Below are positions 18,311 through 30,532 of a stretch of 64,000 bases of DNA, in pieces (position 1 is the stretch's first letter; the number at the start of each line of letters is the position of its first letter). A program made the position numbers and the translations under genes. This DNA is from Brevundimonas naejangsanensis (GTDB lineage: Bacteria > Pseudomonadota > Alphaproteobacteria > Caulobacterales > Caulobacteraceae), in the NCBI RefSeq assembly GCF_003627995.1, contig NZ_CP032707.1, forward strand, positions 793,501 through 857,500, in the 5' to 3' direction. Below the pieces are notes generated by a model that ran no database searches, was not told the DNA's origin, and was given only the letters and a program-made list of their open reading frames with translations.

Positions 18311-18997
18311 TCACCCGATCGGATTCGACTCTTCGCCCCGCCCCGCCCGCGCGGCGCGGATGGCGGTGGAGGAGCGGTGATTCAGCGGCGCCGACAGATA
18401 GGTCCAGGCCGGCGCCTCCAGGCTCGGCAGCAGGCCGGCCTGGGCCGCCGGGACGCGGTAGCGGGCGAAGCGCTCCGCCGCCGGGGCCGTGCGGCTGTCC
18501 AGCAGGCTGCCGGGCCGGGCGATCACCGCCACGGGCATCATCCGCATGATGTCGGTCCAGCCCCTCCAGCGATGGAAGTCGGCCAGGTTGTCCGACCCCA
18601 TCAACCAGACGAAGCGCACCCCCGGATGGCGGGCGACGACGGCGCGCAGGGTGTCGATCGTCCAGCGCGTGCCGGCGCGCGTCTCGAAGTCCGAGACGAT
18701 CATGGCCGGGCCGACCGTGGCGGCGACGGCGCGGGCCGAGGCCATCCGCTCGTCCAGAGGGGCGGTGTCGCGGCTGGATTTCAGCGGGTTCTGCGGCGAG
18801 ACCAGCCAGACCACCCGGTCCAGCCCCAGCCGCCTGAGGGCGGTCCGCGCCACATGGGCGTGGCCGTCGTGGGCCGGATTGAACGAGCCGCCGAACAGGC
18901 CGACCTTCATCCCCGGCGCCAGGTCCAGCCCGTCGCGCAGGGCTCCCCGGCGGGGGCCGGAGCCTTTCGGCGCGGGACCGGCGTGGAAGAAGGACAA
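18311..18997 (-). CDS. nadD: Nicotinate-nucleotide adenylyltransferase
   Basis: NadD joins nicotinate mononucleotide and ATP to give deamido-NAD. The nucleotidyltransferase signature VGLFGGSFNPAHDGH and the C-terminal ISTxR-like NHRSSTAIRAAR are visible, with WLVSPQNPLK and FVWLMGSDNLADFHRWRGW between them. The frame gives 228 residues; an internal ATG at 18910 (MKVGLFGGS) would remove 29 residues. First gene of the nadD-rsfS-rlmH-envC run. Confidence 0.95.
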   Translation of the reverse strand: MSFFHAGPAPKGSGPRRGALRDGLDLAPGMKVGLFGGSFNPAHDGHAHVARTALRRLGLDRVVWLVSPQNPLKSSRDTAPLDERMASARAVAATVGPAMIVSDFETRAGTRWTIDTLRAVVARHPGVRFVWLMGSDNLADFHRWRGWTDIMRMMPVAVIARPGSLLDSRTAPAAERFARYRVPAAQAGLLPSLEAPAWTYLSAPLNHRSSTAIRAARAGRGEESNPIG

Positions 18998-19103
18998 GGG
19001 CGGCTCTTGCGGCGACGACGGACGGGCGAGCGCGGCCGGAACGCCTTATGCTCACCTGCGCCCTAACACGGCCCGCGGCGGCTGTCTCGCCCCGCGAGGC
19101 GAG

Positions 19104-19739
19104 TCAGAATTCCTTCCAGCTCGAGCCCGGATCGCGCTCGCCCGGCTGGGCCAGCTGCTGGCCCCAGGTCAGCATCATGAAGGCCTTGTGGCTGCGGATC
19201 TTGTACTGGCCGATCATCGGGGTGACGGCCCCCAGAGGCATTCCCGTGCGCGCGTCGTAGAGGAAGCCCGAGAACTCGGCCACGCCCATGCGGTCGCGGT
19301 TGGAATAGAGCGACACCTCGGGGATGGAGACGACGTTCAGGCTCTCGTTGATCGGCACCCGCATGTCGGGGATGCCCACCACCCGGCGCAACTGGTCCAG
19401 CGACAGGGCGCCGGCCCGCACCTCGAAGATGGCGTCGGCCTCGCCGCGCTCGCGCACGATGGCGTAGCCCGCCTCCGACAGGGCGGCGCGGATGGCGCTC
19501 AGCGCATAGCGGGCGTTCTCGGCCTGGAAATAGGTCTCGTCGACGAAGACGCGCGCGCCCTGGGGGATGGGCAGGGTCAGGCCCTCGACGGCGCGGTCCG
19601 CCGCCCGGTTGACCAGCAGCATGTCGGTGGCCGTCCGCGCCGGATTGGTCTCGGTGACCATGGCGCAGCCGCCCAGCGCAGCCACGACGACGCCCAGGAC
19701 AGCGCCCTGCAGGACGAGACGCGCTGAACCCACGCTCAC
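19104..19739 (-). CDS. Putative outer-membrane lipoprotein, DUF6655-like
   Basis: A 211-residue protein with a lipobox (VVAALGGCAMV, Cys about 25), followed by TETNPARTATDMLLVNRAADRAVEGL, a pattern I associate with DUF6655 lipoproteins. The rest is a compact alpha/beta domain (RVFVDETYFQAENARYALSA, SLYSNRDRMGVAEFSGFLYD). Its start overlaps the gloA stop by four bases, so the two are cotranscribed. Function is unknown; the family name is a tentative recognition. Confidence 0.75.
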   Translation of the reverse strand: MSVGSARLVLQGAVLGVVVAALGGCAMVTETNPARTATDMLLVNRAADRAVEGLTLPIPQGARVFVDETYFQAENARYALSAIRAALSEAGYAIVRERGEADAIFEVRAGALSLDQLRRVVGIPDMRVPINESLNVVSIPEVSLYSNRDRMGVAEFSGFLYDARTGMPLGAVTPMIGQYKIRSHKAFMMLTWGQQLAQPGERDPGSSWKEF

Positions 19740-20176
19740 CAGCTTCCGACGTTCGGCATCGAGGCCCAGGGCTCGGCCGGCGCCAGGCGGGCGCCTTCCT
19801 GCAGCAGTTCGATCGAGATGCCGTCGGGCGAGCGGATGAAGGCCATGTGGCCGTCGCGCGGCGGGCGGTTGATGACCACCCCGCCGTCCATCAGGCGCTG
19901 GCAGGCGGCGTAGATGTCGTCGACGCGGAAGGCCAGGTGGCCGAAGTTGCGGCCGCCGTCATAATCCTGATCGTCCCAGTTCCAGGTCAGTTCGACCTCG
20001 GGCGACTGCTCGGCCTCGGCGCGGGCCTGATCCTTGGGCGCGGCCAGATAGACCAGGGTGAAGCGGCCGGCCTCGTGCTCGCTGCGGCGGGTCTCCACCA
20101 GGCCCAGCAGGTCGCGATAGAAGCGCAGGGAGGCGTCCAGGTCCTTCACGCGGACCATGGTGTGCAGATAACGCAT
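19736..20176 (-). CDS. gloA: Lactoylglutathione lyase (glyoxalase I)
   Basis: A 146-residue glyoxalase I that converts the methylglyoxal-glutathione hemithioacetal to S-lactoylglutathione. Start chosen at MRYLHTMVRVKDLDASLRFY. The four metal ligands are all recognisable: His in YLHTMVRV, Glu in EVELTWNW, His in FGHLAFRVDDIY and Glu in SIELLQEG. It sits eight bases downstream of the zinc-finger gene and overlaps the following lipoprotein gene. Confidence 0.95.
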   Translation of the reverse strand: MRYLHTMVRVKDLDASLRFYRDLLGLVETRRSEHEAGRFTLVYLAAPKDQARAEAEQSPEVELTWNWDDQDYDGGRNFGHLAFRVDDIYAACQRLMDGGVVINRPPRDGHMAFIRSPDGISIELLQEGARLAPAEPWASMPNVGSW

Positions 20177-20184
20177 GACCGGGC

Positions 20185-20424
20185 TCAGTGCGCCTCGGGC
20201 GGGCGGGCCGCCGGATCGAGGTATTCGCTCTCCGGCTGCGGGTGGGCCGACAGCACGAAGCGGCGGTCGCAGTAGCCGCACTCGATGAAGTCGTCCTCGC
20301 CCATGTCCATGTAGACCAGCGGGTGGCCCAGCGCCCCGCCGCCGCCGTCGCAGGCGACGCGCTTGGTCGAGACGACGATCTCTTCGGGCGGGGGGATGAC
20401 AGCGTCGATGTGGCGGGGAGGCAT
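20185..20424 (-). CDS. Zinc-finger (zf-CHCC, NDUFS6-like) protein
   Basis: A 79-residue protein with the zf-CHCC arrangement: Cys in VACDGGGGALGHPLVYM, His in LGHP, and the CxxC in ECGYCDRRFVL. It is the bacterial relative of the 13-kDa complex I accessory subunit NDUFS6, which binds zinc. A link to complex I in this organism is likely from the family but not shown here. It heads a three-gene run with gloA and the lipoprotein. Confidence 0.9.
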   Translation of the reverse strand: MPPRHIDAVIPPPEEIVVSTKRVACDGGGGALGHPLVYMDMGEDDFIECGYCDRRFVLSAHPQPESEYLDPAARPPEAH

Positions 20425-20482
20425 GGGTCCGGTCCGGGTCTGGAAAGGCTCGCGCCGTTCCTAGGCGGACCGGACCGTCAGG

Positions 20483-20806
20483 TCAAACCTCGGGAGCCGC
20501 CTTCGCCTTCTGCTCGGACGGGCGCCGGAACAGGCGGTCGAACAGGGCCTTGCGCTTCTTGAACAGGGTCAGGCCCAGGCAGCCCGCGCCGACCCACAGG
20601 CCGATCTCGCCGATCAGGGCCGCGATCGCCGCGAACAGGGCGGCGTAGGTCATGTCCAGATAGTCCAGCTTGCCCGCCAGCAGGGCCAGGCCCATGCCGG
20701 CGTAGCCGAGGGCGCAGACCCCCATGGCCGTGAAGCCGATCAGGCGGGTGCGGGTCAGGGGCTTGCGGTTCTGGGCGTCGCCGGCGGCGGGAGCGGTGGC
20801 GGTCAT
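20483..20806 (-). CDS. Two-helix inner-membrane protein, unknown function
   Basis: A 107-residue protein from MTATAPAAGDAQ; GAGGA eight bases upstream supports this start over the TTG at 20821. Hydrophobic segments LIGFTAMGVCALGYAGMGLAL and YAALFAAIAALIGEIGLWVG..LGLTLF give two to three membrane helices, followed by a basic tail (KKRKALFDRLFRRPSEQKAK). No recognised family. It is divergent from the ABC ATPase gene. Confidence 0.7.
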   Translation of the reverse strand: MTATAPAAGDAQNRKPLTRTRLIGFTAMGVCALGYAGMGLALLAGKLDYLDMTYAALFAAIAALIGEIGLWVGAGCLGLTLFKKRKALFDRLFRRPSEQKAKAAPEV

Positions 20807-20991
20807 GGCGTCCTCATCCAAGGAAGGTTGTCTTTATGACAAGCAACCTAGACATGTCATCCGGACGGGTCAAGCACCATTTACATAAGGTCTCGCATCC
20901 TTGTCGAAACCGCTTCGACGACGCCTTGGCGAACCCCTCTTCGCGCCCTACCTATGCCGCTCGCCGCGCCGCTCTCAGTCGAAGTTCCGCC

Positions 20992-21966
20992 ATGACCCAC
21001 GCCCCTGCCCTGCCCGCCAACGCCATCGAGGTGCGGGGGCTGAAGAAGACGTACAAGGGCTCGCGCAAGGCGCCGCCCAAGACCGCCCTGCGCGGGGTCG
21101 ACCTGACGGTGCCGCGCGGCTCGATGTTCGGCCTGCTGGGCCCCAACGGCGCGGGCAAGTCGACCCTGATCAACATCATCGCCGGGGTGGTGAACAAGTC
21201 CGAGGGCACGGTGCGAATCTGGGATCGCGACATCGACCATGAGGCGCGCGACGCCCGCTCGGCGCTGGGCGTGGTGCCGCAGGAGATCGTCGCCGACGTC
21301 TTCTTCACCCCGCGCGAGGCGCTGGAGGTCCAGGCCGGCTTCTACGGCGTGCCGGCCGACCAGCGCCGCTCGGACGAACTGCTCGCGGCCCTGGGCCTGT
21401 CGGACAAGGCCAACGCCTATGTCCGCGCCCTGTCCGGCGGGATGAAGCGGCGCCTGATGGTGGCCAAGGCCCTGGTGCACAATCCGCCCGTGCTGATCCT
21501 CGACGAGCCGACGGCGGGCGTGGACGTCGAACTGCGCCGCCAGCTGTGGGACTATGTGCGCAAGATCAACGAGGAGGGGGTGACGGTGATCCTGACCACC
21601 CACTACCTCGAGGAGGCGCAGGAGCTGTGCGACACCATCGCCATCATCAACCGGGGCGAGGTCGTGGCCTGCGAGCCGACCGAGCAGCTGCTGAAACGGC
21701 TCGACACCCGCAACGTGGTGGTGACGCCCGAGACGGCGCCCGAGACCCTGCCGGTCCTGGCCGGCTTCCACGTCGCGGCGCGCGCCAACGGGGCCTTCGT
21801 CGTCACCTATCGCACGGGCGAATCCAGCGTCGAGCAGGTGCTGGCGGCGGTGCGCGCGGCGGGCGTGACCATCAAGGACATCGCCACCGAGGACCCCAGC
21901 CTGGAGGACGTCTTCCTGGCCCTGACCTACGGCGACGCCAGCCGCCCGGACCCGACGCAGGACTGA
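20992..21966 (+). CDS. ABC transporter ATP-binding protein (ABC-2 / YadG type)
   Basis: A 324-residue ATPase from MTHAPALPANAIEVRGL; the frame is open further upstream but without protein-like content. Walker A is GPNGAGKST, the signature LSGGMKRRL, Walker B LILDEPTAGVD, and the switch His is in LTTHYLEEAQ. The C-terminal extension (residues about 240-315) is typical of ABC-2 exporters. The usual adjacent permease gene is missing: the next gene is on the other strand, so its partner must be encoded elsewhere. Confidence 0.93.
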   Translation: MTHAPALPANAIEVRGLKKTYKGSRKAPPKTALRGVDLTVPRGSMFGLLGPNGAGKSTLINIIAGVVNKSEGTVRIWDRDIDHEARDARSALGVVPQEIVADVFFTPREALEVQAGFYGVPADQRRSDELLAALGLSDKANAYVRALSGGMKRRLMVAKALVHNPPVLILDEPTAGVDVELRRQLWDYVRKINEEGVTVILTTHYLEEAQELCDTIAIINRGEVVACEPTEQLLKRLDTRNVVVTPETAPETLPVLAGFHVAARANGAFVVTYRTGESSVEQVLAAVRAAGVTIKDIATEDPSLEDVFLALTYGDASRPDPTQD

Positions 21967-22007
21967 GGGCGCCCTCTCCTCTCTGCGCCTCCACTTACCG
22001 TTTCTCT

Positions 22008-22040
22008 CCGTCATCCTCGGGTCAAGCCCGAGGATGACGG
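22008..22040. repeat. Perfect 33-nt hairpin repeat (CCGTCATCCTCGG family)
   Basis: CCGTCATCCTCGG, then GTCAAGC, then CCGAGGATGACGG: a 13-14 bp perfect stem, the compact repeat form. It lies between the convergent ABC ATPase and Tat-signal genes and may help end transcription, though no T run follows. Confidence 0.85.
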
Positions 22041-22091
22041 CGTGTATGCGTAGGTGTGAGCGAGGATATGCGCGCGAACGCGAGCGGCGCC

Positions 22092-22492
22092 CTAGACCAC
22101 CATCACCGTCCCCAGCAGCAGCCTAGCCCCCGGCTTGCCCAGGATAGAGTCGGTGGCGTGCTGCAGGGCCACGACCAGCCATTCGACATCGGGCGGGGCG
22201 TCCGGCAGCAGGCGCTGGGCGGCGATGCGCACCACCTCCGTATAGGAGGCGCTGAGGCGCGGCTGCGACAGCCGGGCCCGCTCCATCAGGGCGGCGTCGG
22301 CGATGTCCAGGCCCGTCTCGACCGACATCACCCCGCGCCGCCCGTCGCGACGCAGGATGGTGGCCGTGGCCGTCGGCAGGGACAGATAGCCCCCTGGGCG
22401 CCCCCGCCCTTCTCCGACGAGGCGCGCGCCGTCCCGGCGGCGGCCAGCGCGAGCCCGCCGAGCGTCAGGCCGATCAGATGACGTCTGTCCAT
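22092..22492 (-). pseudogene. Tat-signal exported protein, frameshifted at a G run (probable assembly error)
   Basis: Read from ATG at 22492 the frame gives MDRRHLIGLTLGGLALAAAG..ARASSEKGGGAQG, a twin-arginine signal peptide. It then shifts at a five-base G run (plus-strand C run near 22390-22394). Adding one G restores a continuous protein of 133 residues: GGYLSLPTATATILRRDGRR, GVMSVETGLDIADAALMER, VEWLVVALQHATDSILG, ARLLLGTVMVV. The protein-like continuation across the shift makes one missing base the simplest reading. The family is not recognised. Confidence 0.7.
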
Positions 22493-22572
22493 GCGCCCAG
22501 CCTAGCGGCCGCTTCCTTTCGCGGACGTTGACGCCCCTAGCCCGCAAGACGGCGGCGGCGTATGCGGAGCGC

Positions 22573-23052
22573 ATGAGCGCCGTCGATCTGTCCCTCTATC
22601 GCCCCAACGTCGGGGTCGTCCTGTTCAACCCGGCCGGCCAGGTCTGGTTCGGCCGCCGCGCCGATACGCCCGAGCCGTGGAACTGGCAGTTCCCGCAAGG
22701 CGGCGTCGACGACGGCGAGGACCTGGAGGCCGCCGCCCGCCGCGAACTGCACGAGGAGACGGGGGTGCGCTCCATCGCCCTGCTGGGCCGGACGAGCGAC
22801 TGGATTCCCTATGACTTCCCCGAGGGCCTGCCGAGCCCCAGGAGCTGGAAGGGGCTGAAAGGCCAGCGCCAGCAGTGGTTCGCCTTCCGCCTGACCGGCG
22901 CGGAGGACGAGATCGACCTGAACGCCCACGGCGAACCTGAATTCGACGCCTGGCGCTGGGGACGGCTGGCGGAGGCGCCCGGCCTGATCGTGCCGTTCAA
23001 GCGGCCGGTCTATGAGCAGGTGGTGCGGATGTTCGGCGAATGGGCCATTTAA
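22573..23052 (+). CDS. rppH: RNA pyrophosphohydrolase (Nudix hydrolase)
   Basis: A 159-residue Nudix enzyme that removes pyrophosphate from the 5' end of mRNA and so starts decay; some alphaproteobacterial members also cut dinucleoside polyphosphates. Start MSAVDLSLYRPNVGVVLFN. The Nudix box runs from G43 (GGVDDGEDLEAAARREL, then HEETGV), preceded by the typical WNWQFPQGG. RppH marks GLKGQRQQWFAFRLTG and FDAWRWG are present. The gene lies near ctpA/EnvC-type genes in related genomes; here it is separated from them. Confidence 0.95.
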   Translation: MSAVDLSLYRPNVGVVLFNPAGQVWFGRRADTPEPWNWQFPQGGVDDGEDLEAAARRELHEETGVRSIALLGRTSDWIPYDFPEGLPSPRSWKGLKGQRQQWFAFRLTGAEDEIDLNAHGEPEFDAWRWGRLAEAPGLIVPFKRPVYEQVVRMFGEWAI

Positions 23053-23200
23053 CGCTCCCTTCCCCCTCGATGGGGGAAGGGCCGGGGATGGGGGGTGTGG
23101 GCGCGGCGTTAAACGTCCATGTGCGAGAGACGCGCCCGCGCCGCCCGCCTTCACCCCCACCCAACGCTCCCCCATCGAGGGGGAGGGCTTGAGAAGCGCC
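23052..23200. repeat. Palindromic intergenic repeat (CCTCCCCCTCGATGGGGG family)
   Basis: The left part has CTTCCCCCTCGATGGGGGAA, the right part CTCCCCCATCGAGGGGGAGG; CACCCCCACCC and its complement flank them. Its outer 45-50 nt closely match, in inverse orientation, those of the copy at 60425-60572 (GGCGCT-CTCAAGCCCTCC shared). It fills the space between convergent rppH and the atp operon end. Confidence 0.8.
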
Positions 23201-23205
23201 AAAAC

Positions 23206-23237
23206 AAAAGGCCCCCCGCCGCAGGCGAGGGGCCTTT
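23206..23237 (-). terminator. Terminator of the atp operon
   Basis: On the minus strand AAAGGCCCCTCGCCTGCGGC continues to GGGGGGCCTTTTGTTTT: a G+C stem with one mismatch and a T-rich tail, 22 nt after the atpC stop codon. Confidence 0.85.
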
Positions 23238-23259
23238 AATCGTTTCAGCCGCGCGAACC

Positions 23260-23529
23260 TCAGTTCGCGGTCAGCTCCGAAGCCTCTTCAGCCAGGATGG
23301 TCAGGCCTTCGCCGTTGACGTCGGCGAAACCGCCCTTGACCTCGAAGCGGCGGCGCTGGGCGCCGTCATAGACCGTCACCACGCCTTCGCGCAGGGTGGT
23401 CATGAAGGGCGCGTGGCCGGGCAGGACGCCGAAGTCGCCCTCGACGCCCGGCGCATCGACCTGATCGACCGAACCGGCGAAGACTTCGCGTTCCGGGGCG
23501 ACGAGGGAGAAGTTCAGCTTACCGGCCAT
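23260..23529 (-). CDS. atpC: ATP synthase F1 subunit epsilon
   Basis: An 89-residue epsilon subunit of the F1Fo ATP synthase, part of the central stalk. It contains the N-terminal beta-sandwich (FSLVAPEREVFAGSVDQVDAPG, GDFGVLPGHAPFMTTL). It is short because the C-terminal helical hairpin that inhibits ATP hydrolysis in other bacteria is absent, as is common in alphaproteobacteria, which use the zeta inhibitor instead. The start is three nt after the atpD stop. Confidence 0.96.
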   Translation of the reverse strand: MAGKLNFSLVAPEREVFAGSVDQVDAPGVEGDFGVLPGHAPFMTTLREGVVTVYDGAQRRRFEVKGGFADVNGEGLTILAEEASELTAN

Positions 23530-23532
23530 GGC

Positions 23533-25978
<2,446 letters not shown>

Positions 25979-26015
25979 CCGGCTCTGCTCTTCCTTTGAC
26001 TACAGGGCCGAACGA

Positions 26016-28167
<2,152 letters not shown>

Positions 28168-28393
28168 TTATATTGGTCCGCGTCTGAAGCGATTGTATCA
28201 AGACCGGCCGCAGTCGCCCGCGCCAGCCAAGGGCCTGATATGCTTTAAGAAAGCACGCTGGGGACGCATCTTTCGATACGCCCTTCGCTAAAGCCGCGCG
28301 GCTGATACCACGCAAGCCCCCGCCTCGCAACCAAGGCGGGCGGAACGATAACGCCGCACCCACGCTCCTTTGGTCGAACGAAACCGGGACGCC

Positions 28394-29404
28394 ATGGCCG
28401 CCTCCACGTCCAAGCAGGTGATCTTCGCGGCCCTGGCGGGCAACACCGCCATCGCCGTGACCAAGTTCGCCGCCGCCCTGTTCACCGGCTCGGCCGCCAT
28501 GATGAGCGAGGCGATCCACTCGGCCGTCGACACCGGCAATCAGGTCCTGCTGCTGATCGGCCTGCGCCGCGCCGCCCGGCCGGCCAGCGAGACCCACCCC
28601 TTCGGCCACGGGCTGCAGCTCTATTTCTACACCTTCGTCGTCGCCATCCTGATCTTCGGCCTTGGGGCCCTCGTCTCCATCCTGCACGGGCTGCAGCGCA
28701 TCCGCGCGCCCGAGCCGATCCAGAACCCCTGGATCAACTATCTGGTGCTGGGGCTGGCCGTGCTGTTCGAGGGCGGCTCCTGGTGGGTGGCGCTCAAGGC
28801 CTTCAACCGCCAGCGCGGCGGCCGGCCCCTGCTGCCCGCCGTGCGCGAGAGCAAGGACCCCACCGTCTTCACCGTCCTGTTCGAGGACACCGCCGCCCTG
28901 ACCGGCCTGGTCATCGCCCTGATCGGGGTGGTCGCCAGCCATGTTTTCGGCCTGCCGGTCATCGACGGGGTCGCCTCCGTGGCCATCGGGGTGGTGCTGG
29001 CCCTGACCGCCGGCTTCCTGGCCTTCGAGAGCCAGAGCCTGCTGACCGGCGAGGCCGCCGATCCCGCCACGCGGGCGGGCATCGCCGCCATCGCCCGCGC
29101 CGAGCCAGGCGTCGACGGGCTGAACGACCTGCGCACCATGCATTTCGGCCCCAATGAGATCCTGGTCGCCCTCAGCCTGGACTTCGACGACCGACTCAGC
29201 GCCGGAGAGGTCGAGGCCACGGTGGCGCGGCTGGAGCACCGCATCCGCGCCGCCCACCCCCAGGCCGGCCGCATCTATGTCGAGGCCCAGAGCCTGGCCA
29301 GCCATGCGGCGGTCCGCGCGGCGGTCATGGCGGGGGGCGGCCCCGGCGCCCTGGTGTCCGACGTGCCGGGGGGTGCGACCATGACGCCACGCACGACCGC
29401 TTGA
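28394..29404 (+). CDS. Cation diffusion facilitator family transporter
   Basis: A 336-residue CDF (SLC30-like) exporter. The chosen ATG at 28394 gives MAASTSKQVIFAALAGN; a TTG eight codons earlier is possible. Helices include NTAIAVTKFAAALFTGSAAM and a metal-site region MMSEAIHSAVDTGNQ, plus the second site FEDTAALTGLVIALIG. The C-terminal cytosolic domain (DLRTMHFGPNEILVALSLDF) is present. It lacks a His-rich loop. Family members export Zn, Mn, Fe or Co; the metal cannot be read from sequence. Divergent from atpH. Confidence 0.93.
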   Translation: MAASTSKQVIFAALAGNTAIAVTKFAAALFTGSAAMMSEAIHSAVDTGNQVLLLIGLRRAARPASETHPFGHGLQLYFYTFVVAILIFGLGALVSILHGLQRIRAPEPIQNPWINYLVLGLAVLFEGGSWWVALKAFNRQRGGRPLLPAVRESKDPTVFTVLFEDTAALTGLVIALIGVVASHVFGLPVIDGVASVAIGVVLALTAGFLAFESQSLLTGEAADPATRAGIAAIARAEPGVDGLNDLRTMHFGPNEILVALSLDFDDRLSAGEVEATVARLEHRIRAAHPQAGRIYVEAQSLASHAAVRAAVMAGGGPGALVSDVPGGATMTPRTTA

Positions 29405-29459
29405 TGCAACCTCACGGCCCCGTTACCGCTAATGCTCACCATCACATCCTGGAACCCCG

Positions 29460-30287
29460 ATGCTTGACAGCATAATCCCGCTCCTTAGCGATCCGGCCGC
29501 CTGGGCGGCCCTCATCACCCTGGTGGTCATGGAGGTGGTGCTGGGGATCGACAACCTGATCTTCATCTCCATCCTGTCCAACAAGCTCCCGCCCGAGCAT
29601 CGCCAGCGCACGCGTCGCATCGGCATCGGCCTGGCCCTGATCATGCGTCTGGCGCTGCTGGCCGCCATCGGCTGGATCGTCGGCCTGACGGCGCCGGTCT
29701 TCGACCTGGGCCTCCACGGAGAGACCTTCGACACCGCCTTCTCCTGGCGCGACCTGATCCTGATCGCCGGGGGCCTGTTCCTGGTGTGGAAGGCGACCAA
29801 GGAGATCCACCACGCCGTCGACACCACCCCCTCGAACGACATGCTGGAGAAGGACAAGAAGGACGTCGTCATCAACAACGTCGGCGCGGCCATCGTCCAG
29901 ATCATCCTGCTGGACCTGGTGTTCTCGGTCGACTCCATCCTGACAGCCGTGGGCATGACCGATCACGTGCCGATCATGATGGTCGCCGTCATCATCGCTG
30001 TGGCCGTCATGCTGCTGGCCTCGGACCCCCTGGCCGACTTCATCGACAAGAACCCGACCGTGGTCATGCTGGCCCTGGGCTTCCTGCTGATGATCGGCAT
30101 GGTGCTGATCGCCGACGGCTTCGGCGTCCACGTGCCCAAGGGCTACATCTACGCCGCCATGGCCTTCTCGGCCCTGGTCGAGGGGCTGAACATGTGGGCG
30201 CGCGCCGCCCAGATCAGGAAGAACCAGGCCGAGGAAGCCGCCCAGGCCGCCCTCAACCGGGCCGAGACCGCCGAACCGGGCGTCTGA
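29460..30287 (+). CDS. TerC family integral membrane protein
   Basis: A 275-residue TerC/Alx-type protein with about seven membrane helices. The family motif [16 protein letters not shown] is at residues 24-39, and the repeat-related [13 protein letters not shown] lies in the second half; the aspartates in these motifs are the expected metal-binding residues. TerC relatives export manganese or help metalate secreted proteins. A charged helix tail ([20 protein letters not shown]) ends the protein. A terminator follows directly. Confidence 0.93.
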   Translation: MLDSIIPLLSDPAAWAALITLVVMEVVLGIDNLIFISILSNKLPPEHRQRTRRIGIGLALIMRLALLAAIGWIVGLTAPVFDLGLHGETFDTAFSWRDLILIAGGLFLVWKATKEIHHAVDTTPSNDMLEKDKKDVVINNVGAAIVQIILLDLVFSVDSILTAVGMTDHVPIMMVAVIIAVAVMLLASDPLADFIDKNPTVVMLALGFLLMIGMVLIADGFGVHVPKGYIYAAMAFSALVEGLNMWARAAQIRKNQAEEAAQAALNRAETAEPGV

Positions 30288-30311
30288 CCCCAGCCCCCCG
30301 GCTGAACGACG

Positions 30312-30343
30312 AAGCGCCGCGGTGAGAGCCGCGGCGCTTTTTT
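30312..30343 (+). terminator. Rho-independent terminator of the TerC gene
   Basis: AAGCGCCGCGG, loop TGAGAG, CCGCGGCGCTTTTTT: an 11-bp stem with a six-T tail, starting 24 nt after the stop codon. Confidence 0.92.
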
Positions 30344-30354
30344 CATGCCTTTGC

Positions 30355-30478
30355 CGCTCATCCCGGCGGACGCCGGGATCCAGTGCTTTGGCTTCAAACG
30401 CGAGTTTGGTCGGGACGCTGCTTTCCACGCGTCGTGCAGCGACTCTTACTGGATCCCGGCGTCCGCCGGGATGAGCGG
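30355..30478. repeat. Palindromic intergenic repeat (CTCATCCCGGCGGACGCCGGG family)
   Basis: Two perfect 30-nt inverted arms, 30355-30384 and 30449-30478, each itself a hairpin (CCCGGCGGACGCCGGG). The interior is less GC-rich (TTTGGCTTCAAACGCGAGTT). Lies between convergent TerC and priA genes. Only copy of this family in the window. Confidence 0.88.
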
Positions 30479-30490
30479 GAGAAAGGGAAG

Positions 30491-30528
30491 CGCTCAAGCA
30501 GCGAGCCGCCGCGCGGCGAGCGATAGCG
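30491..30528. repeat. 38-nt dispersed repeat, copy 1 (3' of priA)
   Basis: CGCTCAAGCAGCGAGCCGCC followed by GCGCGGCGAGCGATAGCG. Identical to copy 3 (60581-60618) and one base different from copy 2 (41535-41572). It ends four bases before the priA stop codon region, in the antisense direction of priA, and lies beside a palindromic repeat. A short internal palindrome CGCCGCGCGGCG is its centre. Confidence 0.88.
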
Positions 30529-30532
30529 CCTC

